64,000 bases of DNA from contig NC_090127.1 in the NCBI RefSeq assembly GCF_023973825.1, positions 1,212,001 to 1,276,000 on the forward strand, in the 5' to 3' direction. This document shows positions 59,521 through 64,000 of this stretch, piece after piece. The notes below the pieces were generated by a model, which did not search any database, was not told the DNA's origin, and saw only the letters and a list, made by a program, of their open reading frames with translations. Both the position numbers and the translations under genes were made by a program. The number at the start of each line of letters is the position of its first letter. Position 1 is the stretch's first letter. The stretch is from Plasmodium brasilianum. Lineage: Eukaryota > Apicomplexa > Aconoidasida > Haemosporida > Plasmodiidae.

Positions 59521-60684
59521 ACATTCAAAAAGTTTAAAAAAATTTATATAAATATATGTGCATATATATAAGATAAGCATATAAATATATAACACATAAT
59601 TGTAGATATAGTATACGTATTCAAATATATATATGTACGTACGTATGTGAATTCACTGTCCTTATATTTGATGAACACCCCAAGAATTAAAATATTAAGT
59701 TGATACCCACCTAAATAAAAATATTCATATTTCTTGTGCCATTCCCATATAAAATTAAAAGGAATAAATCATTAACACTGTAAAACCCTATAGCGTTAAA
59801 TAATAAAAGGCTATAAAATTAAAAAAAAAAAATAAACCTTCAGTTGTAATAATATATATATATATATTAAATTATATATAATATGGGAATATAATAAATG
59901 CTGAAAAGTATAAAATAGCAAGCATGTTACAGTGTATATCCCTGTATATATAGTACCAGTTCCGTTAAAAAAAAATGAAAAAAAAAAAAAAAACTATTGA
60001 ATGAAATGCATTGAAATGATGCCAGGTGAAATGGTAGTGTACGCAAAATAAATGAACTATATGAAAAAATATTTGTTCATAAAATACATTTGTAAACCAT
60101 ATAATAATTCATGCCCATATTTTAGAACTTCATATACATATATATATATATATATATGTGAATATATTTTTTGTACTTATGTATATTCAAACCCTTTATA
60201 TGCGAATACAAAGAAAAAAATTAAAACAGTTACACTACTATTTTTAAAAGAAAAAAAAAAAAAAAAAAAGAAAGTCCTTTTGTAGCTTATTAAAATATTT
60301 GCTTTATATATTGTTACTTTTTAATACAAAAAAAAAAAAAAAAAGTTTGGAAACTTTCTCTCTTTTAAGTATTCACATACATATTTATGTAGCATATATG
60401 AGATACCCCATTTTTAAAATATACGCGTTATAACTTAACTTTTTCTTATTTTACATTATTATCACATTAGTAAATTATATATTATTACTGTTTTATTACT
60501 GCTTCATTATCGTACTATTGTCGTTCTATATATATATTCTTCAAGTAATACATTTTTTAGGAATTATATTCAGTATAATACTTAAAATATTAACATTTGT
60601 AAAAAACCAGAATGTTCATTTTGGTAATTTTCAAAAAAATATAAGCTTATGTGCATATTTTTAAAAAGGAAATTAAAAAAAGAA

Positions 60685-61003
<319 letters not shown>

Positions 61004-61028
61004 TTATCTTCTGCTTTTTTGAAAAGAT

Positions 61029-64000
61029 ATGTTTTCTTTTGGTTTAATAAAAAAAAAAAATAAGGAGGAGCAAGCGGAGGAAGAAAAAGCAGAACAGCAA
61101 ATTAAGGAAAATGAAGTTGAAGATAATGATAATAAGGGAAATTCCGATAATGAAAAAAGCAGAGCAGTAGATGAAAAGGATAAGAACAATGAAAAAGAAA
61201 AAGAAAAACAAAATGATAAAGAGGATGATAAACATGATGAGGATAAGAAAATAGATAGCAGCAAATCGAAAAGCAAGAGACCAAGAAAAACAATAAGGAA
61301 AACGAAAAGAGGACAAAAGGAGGAGGAAGAAGAGAAGGAAGAAAAGGAAGAAAAGGAAGAAAAGGGGGAGAAGAAAGAGAAGGAGAATATAGATGAAAAG
61401 AAAGAGAAGGATGAAAAGGAAGTGGAAAATGAAAAAGATCAGAAAGATAAAAAGGATGAAAAGGAAATGAGTGAAATGAGGAAAATGAAGGAAGAAAAGG
61501 AATTGAGGGATGAGAAAGATGAAGAGGAGGAAAAGAAAGGTAAAAGAGAACCAAAAAGCAAACAGGGAAGGAAAGGTAAGAAAGTTATAAACGATGAAAA
61601 GGAAGAAGACGAGGTGAACAAGGTCAATGAGGAAAATGTTGCTAATGAGGTCAGTGACGCTAATGAGGCTAATCAGGATAATGAGGCTAATCAGGAGGAC
61701 AAGGAGGAATTCCAAATGAGGGAGGAAATAAAAACCACAGAAGAATTAAAAGATAAAGACGCAAAGGCAAGCGCTCTTACCTTAGAAATTTTAGGAGATA
61801 TTCCTGATGCTGATTTAAAACCACCAGAAAACATTTTATTTGTTTGTAAACTAAACCCAGTAACCGAAGAAGAAGACTTAAAGACCATATTCTCCAGATT
61901 TGGTCCCATTATATCGTGTAATATTGTGAAAGATAAAGTTACGAAGAATTCATTACAGTATGCTTTTATAGAATTTGAAAAAAAGGAAGACTGTTTAAAT
62001 GCTTACTTTGAAATGGACAATGTAATTATTGATGATAGAAGAATACATGTTGATTTTTGTCAGTCTTTGTCGAAATATAAAGGAGATATGTCAAACTGGA
62101 GCATCAAAAACGCTTCCCTCCTTAACACTATTAAGAGTAAGAAGCTAACTTTGGTAGATGCAAAAAACAAAGGTGGTAGTAATGAAAGCAATAACAATAA
62201 AAGTAATAATAATGGCAGTGATAACAGAGGAAGTGATAACAAAGAGGAAGAAGAGGAGGACAGCATAAGAGTTTTCAAGTACGAAAGTGACGATAATATC
62301 AGGGAATACGAAATAACATCTAAAAAAGGTGAAAAAGATCGAAGCAATAATGACAAGTTTGAAAATTCAAACAGAAGAAATCAGGTTACAGCATACAACA
62401 AAGATAGTTATAAAAATTATCCAAATCAACAATACTATAGAAGAAATCCATATAATTACAAATACAATAATAATTACAATACAGTTTCATCTAAAAACTA
62501 TTTTTATCAAAAAAATTTTAATTATTATGATAAGTATAAATATTATAATAAAAGTAACATACGAAGAAACAGTATTATTAACAAAAGGAATTATTCGCCA
62601 AAAGATTTGGGTTACAGAAATGGTGATTTTAGAAGGTATAGTAAGCATAGAAGACATCCTAGCAATTCTTCTGTTAGTATAGAAAGAAAAAGAAATACAA
62701 ACAAAGATTCGAGAAACAGTGGACATAAAATGTTGAGCAAGTCACTTGAAAATTATCGAAACACGCATACGAAGGAAGATATAAAAGATAAGCATCATAG
62801 AGACTACTCCAAAGATTATGCAAAAAAAGATGATGAGTACTCGGATATAAAAGATAGGAAAAAAATGAAGGAAAAAGGAGATGACGAAAGGGTAGATCGT
62901 GATGATAGTTATGATAATAGAAAATATGACAATGAAAAGGATGGAGGGGATGATGTGGATGTAGATGTAGAACGTCATTCAAGTTATAATTACAAAGTGC
63001 AAGTTAAACCAAAAAAAACAAATAAAGCATCATCTAATTCAGCTTATAGTGGTAGTAGAGATGGAGATAAAACCTACAACAATAAAAGAGATAATAATAA
63101 AAACTATTATGATAAAAAAAGGAAGTATAACGATGAATACAACAAAAGAGGTGATAATAAAGATTACTATGGTACTAATTACTACAAAGAAAAAGATCAA
63201 TATAGTAAAAAACAAAAAAGATATCCTAGTAGACATGATGATTATTGTGAGGAGGATAGATATAAAAAGTATTATCCTAAATATTATGACAAGAATGAGA
63301 AAAAATATTACGCAAAAGATGAAAGAAAATATGATTATAAAAACTATTATGATGAAAAAACATACTATGATGCAGATAGAAAATCGTATAAATATAAAAA
63401 TGAGGAGTATAAAAAGTATAATAATAATAATAGTAATTATAATAATTATTATAATAAGGAACATTCATATGATAATTATAGCGAAGAAAGAAAAGGAAAA
63501 TATAGGAGGTCTGAATCGTATGAATACAAAGACGATAAAAGAAAATACAGTAATAAAAATGATGACTATTATAGCAAATATAAAGACGAAAGAACAAAAT
63601 ATAATAACAAATATAACACATACAACATTCACAGTTCCAAAAATTATAGTAATAATTATAATAGTAATAATAAGGACTCCAAACCTTACGGTATTGTGTA
63701 TAAGGATGAAAAGAGTTACTATAAAAAATATAAGGAAAAAAGGTATGATAAAGATGGATATGATGATCATGATGATTATGATGATCGGTATGATCGCTAT
63801 GATCGTTATAAGCGGGATACTCGGAAATTATCAAGAAATTATTATAAGAAAGATGACAAAAAAGTGTATGATAATTATAAGAGTTACCATAAAACGTCCT
63901 ATTATGATGATAAAGATGGGAAAATACGACGAAAGGACGATTACAAATATGATGAAGAGTATAGAGATAAATATAATAAATCATATGAAGGAAAAAATAA
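61029..64000 (+). CDS. PPIL4-type RRM RNA-binding protein, 3' partial
   Basis: The frame runs from ATG 61029 ([19 protein letters not shown]) to the window end without a stop: at least 990 residues, so the 3' end is missing. Residues 1-260 are Lys/Glu-rich and highly charged. One RRM (about 265-345) has RNP2-like ILFVCKL and RNP1-like LQYAFIEF. The surrounding sequence ([33 protein letters not shown] and [14 protein letters not shown]) is specifically that of the RRM in PPIL4, a cyclophilin of the spliceosome. The N-terminal cyclophilin domain of PPIL4 is absent, unless upstream exons outside the seen pattern supply it. The C-terminal 600 residues are rich in Tyr, Lys, Asp, Arg and Asn, as in SR-like or phase-separating RNA-binding proteins. 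A nuclear role in mRNA processing is inferred. Confidence 0.88.
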   Translation, partial: MFSFGLIKKKNKEEQAEEEKAEQQIKENEVEDNDNKGNSDNEKSRAVDEKDKNNEKEKEKQNDKEDDKHDEDKKIDSSKSKSKRPRKTIRKTKRGQKEEEEEKEEKEEKEEKGEKKEKENIDEKKEKDEKEVENEKDQKDKKDEKEMSEMRKMKEEKELRDEKDEEEEKKGKREPKSKQGRKGKKVINDEKEEDEVNKVNEENVANEVSDANEANQDNEANQEDKEEFQMREEIKTTEELKDKDAKASALTLEILGDIPDADLKPPENILFVCKLNPVTEEEDLKTIFSRFGPIISCNIVKDKVTKNSLQYAFIEFEKKEDCLNAYFEMDNVIIDDRRIHVDFCQSLSKYKGDMSNWSIKNASLLNTIKSKKLTLVDAKNKGGSNESNNNKSNNNGSDNRGSDNKEEEEEDSIRVFKYESDDNIREYEITSKKGEKDRSNNDKFENSNRRNQVTAYNKDSYKNYPNQQYYRRNPYNYKYNNNYNTVSSKNYFYQKNFNYYDKYKYYNKSNIRRNSIINKRNYSPKDLGYRNGDFRRYSKHRRHPSNSSVSIERKRNTNKDSRNSGHKMLSKSLENYRNTHTKEDIKDKHHRDYSKDYAKKDDEYSDIKDRKKMKEKGDDERVDRDDSYDNRKYDNEKDGGDDVDVDVERHSSYNYKVQVKPKKTNKASSNSAYSGSRDGDKTYNNKRDNNKNYYDKKRKYNDEYNKRGDNKDYYGTNYYKEKDQYSKKQKRYPSRHDDYCEEDRYKKYYPKYYDKNEKKYYAKDERKYDYKNYYDEKTYYDADRKSYKYKNEEYKKYNNNNSNYNNYYNKEHSYDNYSEERKGKYRRSESYEYKDDKRKYSNKNDDYYSKYKDERTKYNNKYNTYNIHSSKNYSNNYNSNNKDSKPYGIVYKDEKSYYKKYKEKRYDKDGYDDHDDYDDRYDRYDRYKRDTRKLSRNYYKKDDKKVYDNYKSYHKTSYYDDKDGKIRRKDDYKYDEEYRDKYNKSYEGKN

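Noticed and set aside
61044..63984. Long minus-strand hydrophobic frames (Phe/Leu/Ser)
   Set aside because: Antisense shadows of the Lys/Glu/Asp-rich RRM protein, which carries the recognised domain.

Overview
The window is nuclear chromosomal DNA of a Plasmodium species. Coding stretches are rich in Asn and Lys, most genes carry short AT-rich introns with GT...AG ends, and intergenic DNA is poly(dA:dT), (TA)n and many tandem repeats. Several products are recognisable only as apicomplexan orthologues of core eukaryotic proteins. The species cannot be fixed from sequence alone; the base composition looks like an AT-rich, non-vivax lineage (inference). The region is a chromosome-internal housekeeping segment. 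I see no variant-antigen genes, subtelomeric repeats, rRNA, tRNA or transposons.

Layout, left to right: (1) 1-3671 +, a two-cassette ABCF-type ATPase, cut by the left edge and split by a frameshift at an A21 run. (2) 4255-6000 -, a DENR/SUI1 translation factor, rebuilt here from four exons. (3) 8770-10743 +, an unrecognised 657-residue protein. (4) 14835/14976-17780 +, a DUF2431/BMT5-like Rossmann methyltransferase with a spliced start. (5) 19065-20473 +, a candidate four-exon 87-residue protein. (6) 22262-24117 -, a nucleoplasmin-like acidic chaperone with a 10-nt first exon. (7) 27587-29164 +, NudC in four exons. (8) about 29.6-31.2 kb, loose exon-like islands. (9) 32687-35386 +, a large repeat-rich unknown protein. 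(10) 35574-36427 +, a candidate small three-exon gene. (11) 40503-42389 +, an ArfGAP-type zinc-finger protein, possibly KIC7 of the Kelch13 endocytic compartment. (12) 43.5-45.2 kb +, exon-like pieces of one or two small proteins. (13) 45792-50667 +, a CSC1/OSCA-type multi-pass channel. (14) 52301-52516 +, a ZNF706-like small zinc-finger protein. (15) 53541-54227 -, U1 snRNP protein C. (16) 56661-57475 +, a RAD6-type E2. (17) 61029 to the right edge +, a PPIL4-type RRM protein, open at the end of the window.

The genes are independently transcribed housekeeping units, not an operon. Several touch RNA and translation (DENR, U1C, the RRM protein, the methyltransferase) or chromatin and proteostasis (the nucleoplasmin-like protein, NudC, RAD6). 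From memory, unverified, ABCF1, SUI1/DENR, KIC7, a RAD6-like E2 and an RNA-binding protein lie close together on P. falciparum chromosome 8 (loci around PF3D7_0812500-0813700), so this window is probably the syntenic block.

About half the window is non-coding and packed with micro- and minisatellites with units of 4 to 40 bp. Many long reading frames over these repeats are artefacts and were left out. I found no convincing new multi-gene system. The best leads are the ArfGAP protein with a lysine at the arginine-finger position, two homopolymer-associated frame breaks, several unannotated small spliced genes and an isolated G-quadruplex-like motif.
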